Positions 55,950 to 64,000 of a DNA stretch of 64,000 nucleotides are shown here, piece by piece. Source of the DNA: Erysipelotrichaceae bacterium (lineage in GTDB: Bacteria > Bacillota_I > Bacilli_A > RFN20 > CAG-449); assembly GCA_015059095.1 (NCBI GenBank), contig SVBA01000002.1, positions 1 through 64,000 of the forward strand. Reading direction: 5' to 3'. The position numbers and the translations under genes are program-made. The number at the start of each line of letters is the position of its first letter. The first letter of the stretch is position 1. Below the pieces are notes generated by a model that worked only from the letters and a program-made list of their open reading frames with translations, did not search any database and was not told where the DNA came from.

Positions 55950-56432
55950 ATGGAAATTGTATATTTAAGTAAAAATTTAACTGATACAGAAAATTTAGCA
56001 AGAACTATTGCTAAAGGTCTTTTTCCTGGTGCTGTTTTAAGCTTAGATGGTGATCTAGGTGCAGGTAAAACCACATTCACTAAATCATTAGCAGCAACAC
56101 TAAATATAAAAGAAAAAGTTTCTAGTCCTACTTTTAATATTTTAAAATGTTACTTTGATGGTTACTTACCTTTATATCATATTGATGCTTATCGTTTAGA
56201 AGATGGGATGAATGCTGATATTGGTCTAGAGGAAGTTATTGAAGGTAATGGAGTTTGTATTATTGAATGGGGAAGATTTATAAAAGAATTAATTTATCAA
56301 CCTCTTGATATTAAAATTACAATTTTAAACGATACTGAAAGAGAATTTAAAATTACATGTAACTATACAAAATATGAAAAAATTATGTCTTTAATTAAGG
56401 AGGGACTATATGAAAACATTATTACTAGATAG
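55950..56432 (+). CDS. tsaE: tRNA t6A synthesis ATPase TsaE
   Basis: A 160-residue ATPase with Walker A GDLGAGKTTFTK, the SSPTFNI segment and HIDAYRL. It works with TsaB and TsaD to make t6A37 in tRNAs reading ANN codons. The start at 55950 follows AAAGGAGA; the frame from 55932 overlaps it. A TATAAT box lies at about 55921. It overlaps tsaB. Confidence 0.93.
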   Translation: MEIVYLSKNLTDTENLARTIAKGLFPGAVLSLDGDLGAGKTTFTKSLAATLNIKEKVSSPTFNILKCYFDGYLPLYHIDAYRLEDGMNADIGLEEVIEGNGVCIIEWGRFIKELIYQPLDIKITILNDTEREFKITCNYTKYEKIMSLIKEGLYENIITR

Positions 56433-56994
56433 TTCAAATACTGATTTAAATATTGCTATTTGTATTGATAATGAAATGAAATATGTAGTTTCATATCCTT
56501 GTTGGCAAAGACAATCAGAATTAATGATTCCTGAACTTGAAAAAGGCTTAAAAGAATTAAATCTTTCTTTGAAGGAATTTGATGAAGTTATTTGTGGAAT
56601 TGGACCAGGTTCATATACTGGAGTTAGAATTGCTTTAACCATTGCAAAAACAATTTGTACTCTTACAAAAACAAAATTAAAAGTTGTATCTTCTTTAAGA
56701 ATAATGGGCGATAAAGAATCTAAGTATATCGCTTTAATGAACGCTAGAAGCGGAAGAAGTTATTTTGGAGTTTATGATAAAGAAAATGTTGTTGTTCCTG
56801 ATACAATTATGACTAATGATGAAGTGATAGAATATATTAATAATCATCCAGATTTTGAAGTGATTTGTGATTACTTATATCTTGAGATTTCTGCTAAAAA
56901 GCCTGATATTTTAAAGGGGTTATTATCTTTTAAAGATATAATTGAACCAGTAGAAGATGTATTATCAATTAAACCAGTTTATTTAAAGGATTAA
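56410..56994 (+). CDS. tsaB: tRNA t6A synthesis protein TsaB
   Basis: A 194-residue ASKHA-fold partner of TsaD. The N-terminal LLLDSSNTDLNIAI and the GIGPGSYTGVRIALTIAKT motif are diagnostic. It overlaps tsaE by 23 nt and is followed by rimI. Confidence 0.92.
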   Translation: MKTLLLDSSNTDLNIAICIDNEMKYVVSYPCWQRQSELMIPELEKGLKELNLSLKEFDEVICGIGPGSYTGVRIALTIAKTICTLTKTKLKVVSSLRIMGDKESKYIALMNARSGRSYFGVYDKENVVVPDTIMTNDEVIEYINNHPDFEVICDYLYLEISAKKPDILKGLLSFKDIIEPVEDVLSIKPVYLKD

Positions 56995-56998
56995 TGTT

Positions 56999-57445
56999 AT
57001 GAAATATAGAAAAGCTAGTGTTAAAGATATTGATAGTTTATATGAAATTGAAGCAAAACATTTTTCTCATCCTTGGACTAAAGAACAATTTTTATATGAA
57101 ATTAGTGAAAATGAATTTTCTACTATTTTAGTCGCTGAAGATGAAGATAAAATTGTTGGTTTTTTAGTGTATTGGATTTTATTTGATAACGCTCAAATTT
57201 GTAATATATGTGTTAGAGATGAATATAGAAAAAAAGGTATTGCAAGTGATTTATTTGATATTGCTGAAACAGCATTCCAAATGCATGAATGTTTCTCAAT
57301 TACTTTAGAAGTTAGAGTATCAAATGAACCTGCGATTAACTTATATAAGAAGAGAGGATTTTCTACAGTCTGTGTTAAAAAAGGTTATTATAAAGACGGA
57401 GAAGATGCTTATTATATGATGAAAGGAGTTGGAGTAAATGGATAA
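56999..57445 (+). CDS. rimI: Ribosomal protein S18-alanine N-acetyltransferase RimI
   Basis: A 148-residue GNAT enzyme with HPWTKEQFLYEI and the acetyl-CoA motif VRDEYRKKGIASDLF. Position between tsaB and tsaD is typical for rimI. It overlaps tsaD by 8 nt. Confidence 0.88.
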   Translation: MKYRKASVKDIDSLYEIEAKHFSHPWTKEQFLYEISENEFSTILVAEDEDKIVGFLVYWILFDNAQICNICVRDEYRKKGIASDLFDIAETAFQMHECFSITLEVRVSNEPAINLYKKRGFSTVCVKKGYYKDGEDAYYMMKGVGVNG

Positions 57446-58454
57446 AATTATTTTAGCGATTGAATCTAGTTGTGATGAAACTTCGATTGCAATTTTAAAA
57501 AATGATAATGAACTTTTAGCAAATGTTATTTCAACTCAAATTGCAGTTCATCAAAAATATGGTGGAGTAATGCCAGAAATCGCATCTAGATTACATGTTG
57601 AAAATATTGGGGTTGTATTAAAAGAGGCTCTTGAACAAGCTAAAATTACTATGGAAGAAGTAAGTGCGATTGCGGTTACTTCAGGCCCTGGATTAATTGG
57701 CGCTCTTCATGTTGGGTTACAATGTGCTAAAACTTTAGCGCTTATGTATAATAAACCTCTTATTCCTGTTCATCATTTAGCAGGTCATATTTATGCTAAT
57801 GAGTATGTATCACCATTAAAATTTCCTTGTTTAGCAATTATTGTTTCAGGAGGTAATACTGAACTTGTAATTATGGATAAACATTTATCTTTCAATATTA
57901 TTGGTGAAACTAGAGATGATGCAATTGGAGAAGCATTTGATAAAGTTGCTAGAGTTGTAGGATTACCTTATCCAGGTGGAGTATCGATTGATAGATTATC
58001 TAAAGAAGGTAAATATACATATAAATTACCTAGACCTTTAAATGATCATTCTTATGATTATTCTTATTCAGGTATTAAAACTGCAGTTATTAACTTAGTT
58101 AATAATTTAAAACAAAAAGGTCAAGAAGTTAATGTTCCTGATTTAGCACATTCCTTCCAAAAGACAGCAGTTGATTTATTATTAGATAAAGCTTTACCTG
58201 CAATAGATGAATTTAATTGTGTACAAGTTGTTTTAGCAGGAGGAGTATCTGCTAACTCTTATTTAAGAGAACAAATTGTAGAAAGGTTAAAAGATAAAGA
58301 AGTAGAAGTTATTATTCCTCCATTATGGTGTACAACTGATAATGCTGCTATGATTGCTAAAGTTGGATCATATTTGTATGATGAAAAAGTTTTTGCAGAT
58401 TTATCTTTAAGTGCAAATCCTTGTTGGAAGTTAGAAGATTATCGTAAATTTTAA
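57438..58454 (+). CDS. tsaD: tRNA threonylcarbamoyltransferase TsaD
   Basis: A 338-residue enzyme that attaches the threonylcarbamoyl group to A37 of tRNA. Metal-binding His residues are in PVHHLAGHIYAN, the N-terminus has IESSCDETS, and VSGGNTEL and the late TTDNAAMIA segment are present. It ends the tsaE-tsaB-rimI-tsaD operon. A strong hairpin follows. Confidence 0.95.
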   Translation: MDKIILAIESSCDETSIAILKNDNELLANVISTQIAVHQKYGGVMPEIASRLHVENIGVVLKEALEQAKITMEEVSAIAVTSGPGLIGALHVGLQCAKTLALMYNKPLIPVHHLAGHIYANEYVSPLKFPCLAIIVSGGNTELVIMDKHLSFNIIGETRDDAIGEAFDKVARVVGLPYPGGVSIDRLSKEGKYTYKLPRPLNDHSYDYSYSGIKTAVINLVNNLKQKGQEVNVPDLAHSFQKTAVDLLLDKALPAIDEFNCVQVVLAGGVSANSYLREQIVERLKDKEVEVIIPPLWCTTDNAAMIAKVGSYLYDEKVFADLSLSANPCWKLEDYRKF

Positions 58455-59702
<1,248 letters not shown>

Positions 59703-59704
59703 TA

Positions 59705-60760
59705 ATGGATAAAATTGATGTATGCAATATTGAAAATTATGATTATTATTTACCAGAAGAATTAATCGCTCAATCTCCTTCTATAAAAAGAGATCATTCG
59801 AGACTAATGGTTTTAAATAAAGATAGTAAAACTATTGAGCATCATAATTTTTATGAAATTATCGACTTTTTAAAACCCGGTGATGTTTTAGTTAGAAACA
59901 ATTCAAAAGTTATTCCTGCTAGATTATTTGGTGTTAAAGAAGTAACTAATGCAAAAGTTGAAGTATTATTACTTAAAGATTTAGGTGATGATGTTTGGGA
60001 ATGTCTTTGTGGTAATGCTAAAACAATCAAACTAGATACTATTATTAGTTTTGGTAATGGTGAATTAAAAGCAAAGTGTGTAGAAATTAAAGATGAAGGC
60101 ATTAGAAGAATGAAACTAATCTATAATGGCATTCTTTTTGAAATTTTAGATTTACTTGGTAAAATGCCTTTACCTCCATATATTAAAAAACAATGTGATG
60201 ATAATTCTAGATATCAAACAGTGTATGCAAAAGTTGAAGGAAGTGCTGCTGCTCCAACCGCAGGGTTCCATTTTACTGAAGAATTGTTTAATAGAATTAA
60301 AGAAAAGGGTATTGAAGTAGTTGATGTTACTTTACATGTCGGATTAGGAACTTTTAGACCAGTAAAAGTTAATAACATTCAAGAACATCACATGCATTCA
60401 GAAATGTATGAAATGTCTAAAGAAACAGCAGATATTTTAAATAAAGCAAAAAAAGAAGGTAGAAGAATTATTGCAATTGGAACAACTTCTACTAGAACTT
60501 TAGAATCTGTTTATCAAAAATATGGAGAATTTAAAGAGTGTCAAGGAGAGACTTCTATCTTTATTTATCCTGGCTATAAGTTCTTAGGAATTGATGCTCA
60601 AATTACTAATTTTCATCTTCCTAAATCAACTTTGATTATGCTTGTTTCTGCTTTTGCAGATCGTGAATTTATATTAAAAGCATATGAAGAAGCAGTAAAG
60701 GAAAAATATAGATTTTTCTCATTTGGAGATTCGATGTTTATCTATGGAAATGACAAATAA
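59705..60760 (+). CDS. queA: S-adenosylmethionine:tRNA ribosyltransferase-isomerase QueA
   Basis: A 351-residue enzyme that builds epoxyqueuosine on tRNA-bound preQ1 using SAM. Motifs include YDYYLPEELIAQ, the VEGSAAAPTAGFHFT segment, and HVGLGTFRPV. It lies 2 nt after tgt and overlaps queH. Confidence 0.95.
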   Translation: MDKIDVCNIENYDYYLPEELIAQSPSIKRDHSRLMVLNKDSKTIEHHNFYEIIDFLKPGDVLVRNNSKVIPARLFGVKEVTNAKVEVLLLKDLGDDVWECLCGNAKTIKLDTIISFGNGELKAKCVEIKDEGIRRMKLIYNGILFEILDLLGKMPLPPYIKKQCDDNSRYQTVYAKVEGSAAAPTAGFHFTEELFNRIKEKGIEVVDVTLHVGLGTFRPVKVNNIQEHHMHSEMYEMSKETADILNKAKKEGRRIIAIGTTSTRTLESVYQKYGEFKECQGETSIFIYPGYKFLGIDAQITNFHLPKSTLIMLVSAFADREFILKAYEEAVKEKYRFFSFGDSMFIYGNDK

Positions 60761-61403
60761 AAAGGTTGTAAATTATTATCAAAAATCGATGATAGAAATA
60801 GACAAAATGAAGAGAGAAAATAAAGAGTATTCTATCTGTCTTCACGTTTGTTGTGGACCTTGTTCTACTCACCCATTAGAGTTCTTATCACAATATTTTA
60901 AAAATATTGTGTTGGTATTCAATAATTCAAATATTTATCCTAGTAATGAATATATAAGAAGGTATGAAGAATTAGTGAAATTTGTAGATATTTTCAATAA
61001 GGAAAATGAAGGGAAAATAACTCTAGTAGTGTTCGATTATGATAATAAAAAATATAATGAATTTTTAAGTGTTTATGGACCTCAAAAAGAAGGTAAAGAA
61101 AGATGCTTTGCTTGTTATAGAAAAAGAATGAGTGAGGCTTATGATTATGCGGATAAAATAGGGGTAGATTATTTTGCTACTATAATGACTATATCAAGAC
61201 AAAAGAATTCACAAATATTAAACGAAATTGGAATGGAGTTATCTAAAAATCATCAAGCTAAATACTTTTTTTCTGATTTTAAAAAGAAAAAAGGAATTGA
61301 TCGTAAAAAAGAATTGATTGAGAAATATAATATGTACAATCAAGAGTATTGTGGGTGTGTTTATTCTTATAGTGAATATTTAAAGAAGATGAGTGAAAAA
61401 TAG
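60750..61403 (+). CDS. queH: Epoxyqueuosine reductase QueH
   Basis: A 217-residue DUF208/QueH protein performing the last step of queuosine synthesis. Cys-rich motifs CLHVCCGPCSTHPLEFL, RCFACYRKRM and YCGCVYS supply iron-sulphur and metal ligands. QueH is the non-homologous alternative to QueG. The start is either 60744 or 60750, both inside the end of queA. Confidence 0.9.
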   Translation: MTNKKVVNYYQKSMIEIDKMKRENKEYSICLHVCCGPCSTHPLEFLSQYFKNIVLVFNNSNIYPSNEYIRRYEELVKFVDIFNKENEGKITLVVFDYDNKKYNEFLSVYGPQKEGKERCFACYRKRMSEAYDYADKIGVDYFATIMTISRQKNSQILNEIGMELSKNHQAKYFFSDFKKKKGIDRKKELIEKYNMYNQEYCGCVYSYSEYLKKMSEK

Positions 61404-61416
61404 CTCATCTTTTTTC
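61387..61416 (+). terminator. Terminator of the queuosine operon
   Basis: AGATGAG pairs with CTCATCT around 10 nt, followed by a T tract. The 5' arm lies in the last codons of queH. Confidence 0.8.
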
Positions 61417-61576
61417 TTGAAAATATTAAAAAACATGAAACACCATGAAAAGTTGTCAATAATAAATCGTGTTTCCTCGCGCGCGTGTTTATTTAGTATA
61501 ACTAACTAGAATAAGAGATAATTTTAATCATTAATAAGAAAAAAGAAAAAAAGTTAAAAATTTGTAAAAATAATTG

Positions 61577-61605
61577 TTGACTATTAATAAAAGTTTTAGT
61601 AATAT
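61577..61605 (+). promoter_or_regulatory. Promoter of the S10 operon
   Basis: TTGACT and TAATAT are separated by 17 nt. The stretch 61417-61576 before it is AT-rich apart from a CGCGCGCG block at about 61480-61487, and no gene is seen there. Confidence 0.8.
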
Positions 61606-61611
61606 GTTGAA

Positions 61612-61752
61612 GTCCAGTCTGTATAAGATACCCGTTGTGAAGTGGGAGATTGCTGAACGCCGACAGCCGTTGTCATTAGCCGCAACGAAACTTCGAAATT
61701 CAGGTAACTCACATGGAATGGGAAGTCTAACAATAGATTTAGACAGAAGGAG
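61612..61752 (+). promoter_or_regulatory. Structured leader of the S10 operon
   Basis: The leader of about 140 nt is richer in G+C than its surroundings and can fold. CCGTTG/CAACG-type, CCC/GGG and an enclosing CTGAA/TTCAG pairing are visible between 61631 and 61704. Ribosomal operon leaders of this kind often bind one of the encoded proteins. It matches no leader family that I can name with certainty. Confidence 0.5.
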
Positions 61753-61759
61753 AAAGAAA

Positions 61760-62068
61760 ATGGCAAAAACAAAAAAAATCAGAGTTCGCTTACAAGCTTA
61801 TGATCACAAGATCTTAGACTTATCAGTCGGCAAAATCGTCGCTGCAGCGAAAACAACAGGAGCAACAGTTGTAGGACCAATTCCTCTACCAACAGAGAAA
61901 CAAGTCTATACAATCTTACGTGCAGTTCACAAATACAAAGATGCTCGCGAACAATTCGAAATCAGAACTCACAAAAGAATTATCGATATCGTAAACCCAA
62001 CAAAACAAACAATCGATGCATTAACACATATGGATCTTCCAAGTGGTGTTGACATCGAAATTAAGTAG
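61760..62068 (+). CDS. rpsJ: 30S ribosomal protein S10
   Basis: A 102-residue protein, normal length. It begins [17 protein letters not shown] and contains [18 protein letters not shown]. The start at 61760 follows AAGGAGA; the longer frame covers the structured leader. Confidence 0.96.
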   Translation: MAKTKKIRVRLQAYDHKILDLSVGKIVAAAKTTGATVVGPIPLPTEKQVYTILRAVHKYKDAREQFEIRTHKRIIDIVNPTKQTIDALTHMDLPSGVDIEIK

Positions 62069-62088
62069 AAAGGAGACAGGAAACCAAT

Positions 62089-62796
62089 ATGAAATCAATT
62101 TTAGGTAGAAAAATGGGCATGACTCAAGTATTTGCTCAAGATGGCACAATGTATCCTGTCACAGTTATCGAAGTCTTACCAAACTCAGTATTACAAGTTA
62201 AAACTGTAGAAACAGATGACTACGATGCAATCCAAGTTGGATACGAAGATAAAAAAGAAAATCGCTGCAACAAAGCAGAATTAGGAATTTTCAAAAAAGC
62301 AGGTGTTTCACCAAAATATGAAATCGCTGAATTAAAAGGCGACGAAATGATGAAATACGAAGTTGGTCAATCAATCACATGTGACATCTTCGAAGCAGGA
62401 GAAATGGTTGACGTTACAGGCGTTTCAAAAGGTAAAGGATTCAGCGGTGCAATTAAGAGATGGCACTTCACAATCGGTCCTAAAGGTCACGGTTCAGGTT
62501 ACCACAGAGGCGCAGGTTCATACGCTACTAACGGTCGTTACAACCGTGGTGTTATGAAAGGCAAAAAGATGCCAGGACATGATGGTCACAAAACATCAAC
62601 AATCTTAAATTTATTAGTAGTTGCTGTTGATCCAGCAAACAATGCAATCTTAGTTAAAGGTGCTATTCCAGGACCTAAGAAATCAATCGTTAAAATTAAG
62701 AGTGCGGTAAAATGTAACAAAAAAGTAGAAGTTAAGCCATTAGTAAACTACACACCAGCAGTTACTGAAGTAGTTGAAGGCGGAGAGGAGAAATAG
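62089..62796 (+). CDS. rplC: 50S ribosomal protein L3
   Basis: A 235-residue protein, slightly longer than usual at the C-terminus. LGRKMGMTQVF opens it, and GFSGAIKRWHFTIGPKGHGS is the loop near the peptidyl transferase centre. AAAGGAGA precedes the ATG. Confidence 0.96.
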   Translation: MKSILGRKMGMTQVFAQDGTMYPVTVIEVLPNSVLQVKTVETDDYDAIQVGYEDKKENRCNKAELGIFKKAGVSPKYEIAELKGDEMMKYEVGQSITCDIFEAGEMVDVTGVSKGKGFSGAIKRWHFTIGPKGHGSGYHRGAGSYATNGRYNRGVMKGKKMPGHDGHKTSTILNLLVVAVDPANNAILVKGAIPGPKKSIVKIKSAVKCNKKVEVKPLVNYTPAVTEVVEGGEEK

Positions 62797-62799
62797 TTT

Positions 62800-63438
62800 A
62801 TGGCAGCAAAGAAAATTTCTTGTAAAGTCTTAAACCAACTTGGTGAAGAAGCAGGAAAAGTAATGCTTAAAGGCGAAGTCTTCGGTGTCGAAGTCAATAA
62901 CCAAGTCATGTTCGATGCAGTTCAAGTTTACTTATCAAACATGAGACAAGCTACTGCTAAAACTTTAACTCGTGGTGAAGTCTCTGGTGGAGGTAAAAAA
63001 CCTTGGAGACAAAAAGGTACAGGTAGAGCAAGAGCTGGTTCATCTCGTTCACCAATCTGGAGAAAAGGTGGTATCGTATTTGGCCCTACAGGTAATGAAA
63101 ATTACAAAATTTCTCAAAACAAAAAAGAACACGCTTTAGCACTTAGATCAGCATTAACATTAAAAGCTCAAGCTAAAGACGTAATCGTTGTTGAAGAATT
63201 AAACTTCGAAGCTCCATCTACTAAGGCAGCAGTTGAAGTATTAACAAAGATCAACGCTAAAGCTAAAACATTAATCGTTATCGCTTCTGATAATGACAAC
63301 TTAGTAGCTTCAGCAAGAAACATCCCAGGTGTTATCGTTGTTAAAACAAATAATTTAAGTGTTTATGACATCTTAAATTCAGACAGCGTAGTATTCACAA
63401 AAGAATCAGTTAAAGCTGTCGAAGGAGGTTTAGCATAA
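62800..63438 (+). CDS. rplD: 50S ribosomal protein L4
   Basis: A 212-residue protein with the extended loop GGGKKPWRQKGTGRARAGSS that lines the exit tunnel. It lies 3 nt after rplC and overlaps rplW by one base. Confidence 0.96.
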   Translation: MAAKKISCKVLNQLGEEAGKVMLKGEVFGVEVNNQVMFDAVQVYLSNMRQATAKTLTRGEVSGGGKKPWRQKGTGRARAGSSRSPIWRKGGIVFGPTGNENYKISQNKKEHALALRSALTLKAQAKDVIVVEELNFEAPSTKAAVEVLTKINAKAKTLIVIASDNDNLVASARNIPGVIVVKTNNLSVYDILNSDSVVFTKESVKAVEGGLA

Positions 63439-63779
63439 TGGCAAAGAAAAAAGAAAAAGTTGTAGTAGAAGAAAGAAAATACGCAGCTCCAGCAATTGAA
63501 AGCTTCGATATTATTCTTGCTCCAATTGTTACTGAAAAAACAATGAAACAACAACAAGAAGAAAACAAAATCACTTTAAAAGTTGCTAAATCAGCAAACA
63601 AGGCTCAAATCAAAATTGCAGTCCAACAAATCTTCAATGTAAAAGTTGATGAAGTAAAAATTATTAATGTTCTTCCAAGAGCAAAAAGAGTTGGCCGTTA
63701 CGAAGGCAAAGTAAGCGGCTATAAGAAAGCTATCGTTAAAGTTAACGCAGCTGACAAAATTAATGTAGTTAATGAATAA
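63438..63779 (+). CDS. rplW: 50S ribosomal protein L23
   Basis: A 113-residue protein with an N-terminal extension of about 28 charged residues before the usual start of homology ([15 protein letters not shown]). The core with [19 protein letters not shown] is normal. It starts at the overlap with the rplD stop. Confidence 0.94.
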   Translation: MAKKKEKVVVEERKYAAPAIESFDIILAPIVTEKTMKQQQEENKITLKVAKSANKAQIKIAVQQIFNVKVDEVKIINVLPRAKRVGRYEGKVSGYKKAIVKVNAADKINVVNE

Positions 63780-63811
63780 GGCAAAAGCCGAATATAGGAG
63801 AAAAGAAAATT

Positions 63812-64000
63812 ATGCCAATTAAAAGTTATAAACCAACGACTCCATCACGTCGTGCTATGACTCAATCAACATTTAGTGAAATCACTACATCTACTCCTGA
63901 AAAAAGTTTATTAGTTTCAATTAAGAAAACTGGTGGACGTAATAATACTGGTGCTATCACATGCCGTCACATCGGTGGTGGTAACAAAAGAAAATACCGT
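63812..64000 (+). CDS. rplB: 50S ribosomal protein L2 (partial)
   Basis: The first 63 residues of L2 run off the window edge. It opens [18 protein letters not shown] and contains [20 protein letters not shown], both diagnostic. AGGAGAAAAG precedes the ATG. It continues the S10 operon order. Confidence 0.95.
   Translation, partial: MPIKSYKPTTPSRRAMTQSTFSEITTSTPEKSLLVSIKKTGGRNNTGAITCRHIGGGNKRKYR

Overview
The window is AT-rich, densely coded DNA from a low-GC Bacilli-type bacterium close to the Mollicutes or Erysipelotrichia, probably an uncultivated host-associated lineage. This placement is an inference from gene order and content. The cluster cysS-rlmB-sigma factor-rpmG-secE-nusG-rplKAJL-rsmC-rpoBC follows the Bacillus order. 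The usual code is used: the Y-family polymerase ends in TGA inside an ATGA overlap with the next start, so TGA is a stop. Vitamin uptake genes under THF and TPP riboswitches suggest an organism that imports folate and thiamine. RpoB has Asn at the E. coli 526 position, as reported for rifampicin-insensitive Mollicutes.

Layout. 1-3.7 kb is accessory: a HIT protein, a GNAT-Nudix fusion, a lipoprotein, a broken small-protein remnant and two unknown proteins, punctuated by a repeated 16-bp motif. 3.8-7.3 kb (minus strand) holds a membrane protein, a SpoU methyltransferase and a YolD/Y-family polymerase pair. 7.5-14.1 kb holds a membrane protein with an acyl-ACP thioesterase, then tldD-tldE-ung-rluA-gph. 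14.2-29.3 kb is the translation/transcription cluster with L1 and L10 autoregulatory leaders. 29.4-31.7 kb holds tdk and a divergent THF-riboswitch folate ECF gene. 31.8-37.8 kb holds secG-rnr-smpB and three membrane or unknown proteins. 37.9-44.5 kb is an oligopeptide ABC transporter operon whose binding protein appears circularly permuted. 44.6-49.8 kb holds an HD protein, a repeat-bearing membrane protein, a GH13 enzyme, a GerQ-like protein and TPP-controlled thiT. 49.9-54.2 kb is a conserved gene followed by a 3.3-kb insertion-like island. 54.3-61.4 kb holds a DUF402 phosphatase, a ferredoxin-NADP reductase, tsaE-tsaB-rimI-tsaD and tgt-queA-queH. 61.6 kb to the end is the start of the S10 ribosomal operon.

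The most unusual points are these. The OppA-type protein has its C-terminal segment moved to the N-terminus. A structured element of about 200 bp occurs in three copies; it begins with a terminator hairpin and ends with a -10 box at a fixed distance of 27 nt. One copy follows intact tdk and one follows a tdk 3' fragment. The island carrying two of these copies is bounded by a 48-bp direct repeat that duplicates the end of the gene it follows. L11 lacks four residues in its proline-rich segment, and two L1-type mRNA sites precede rplK and rplA.

All functional calls are from reading motifs and gene order; no database search was run.
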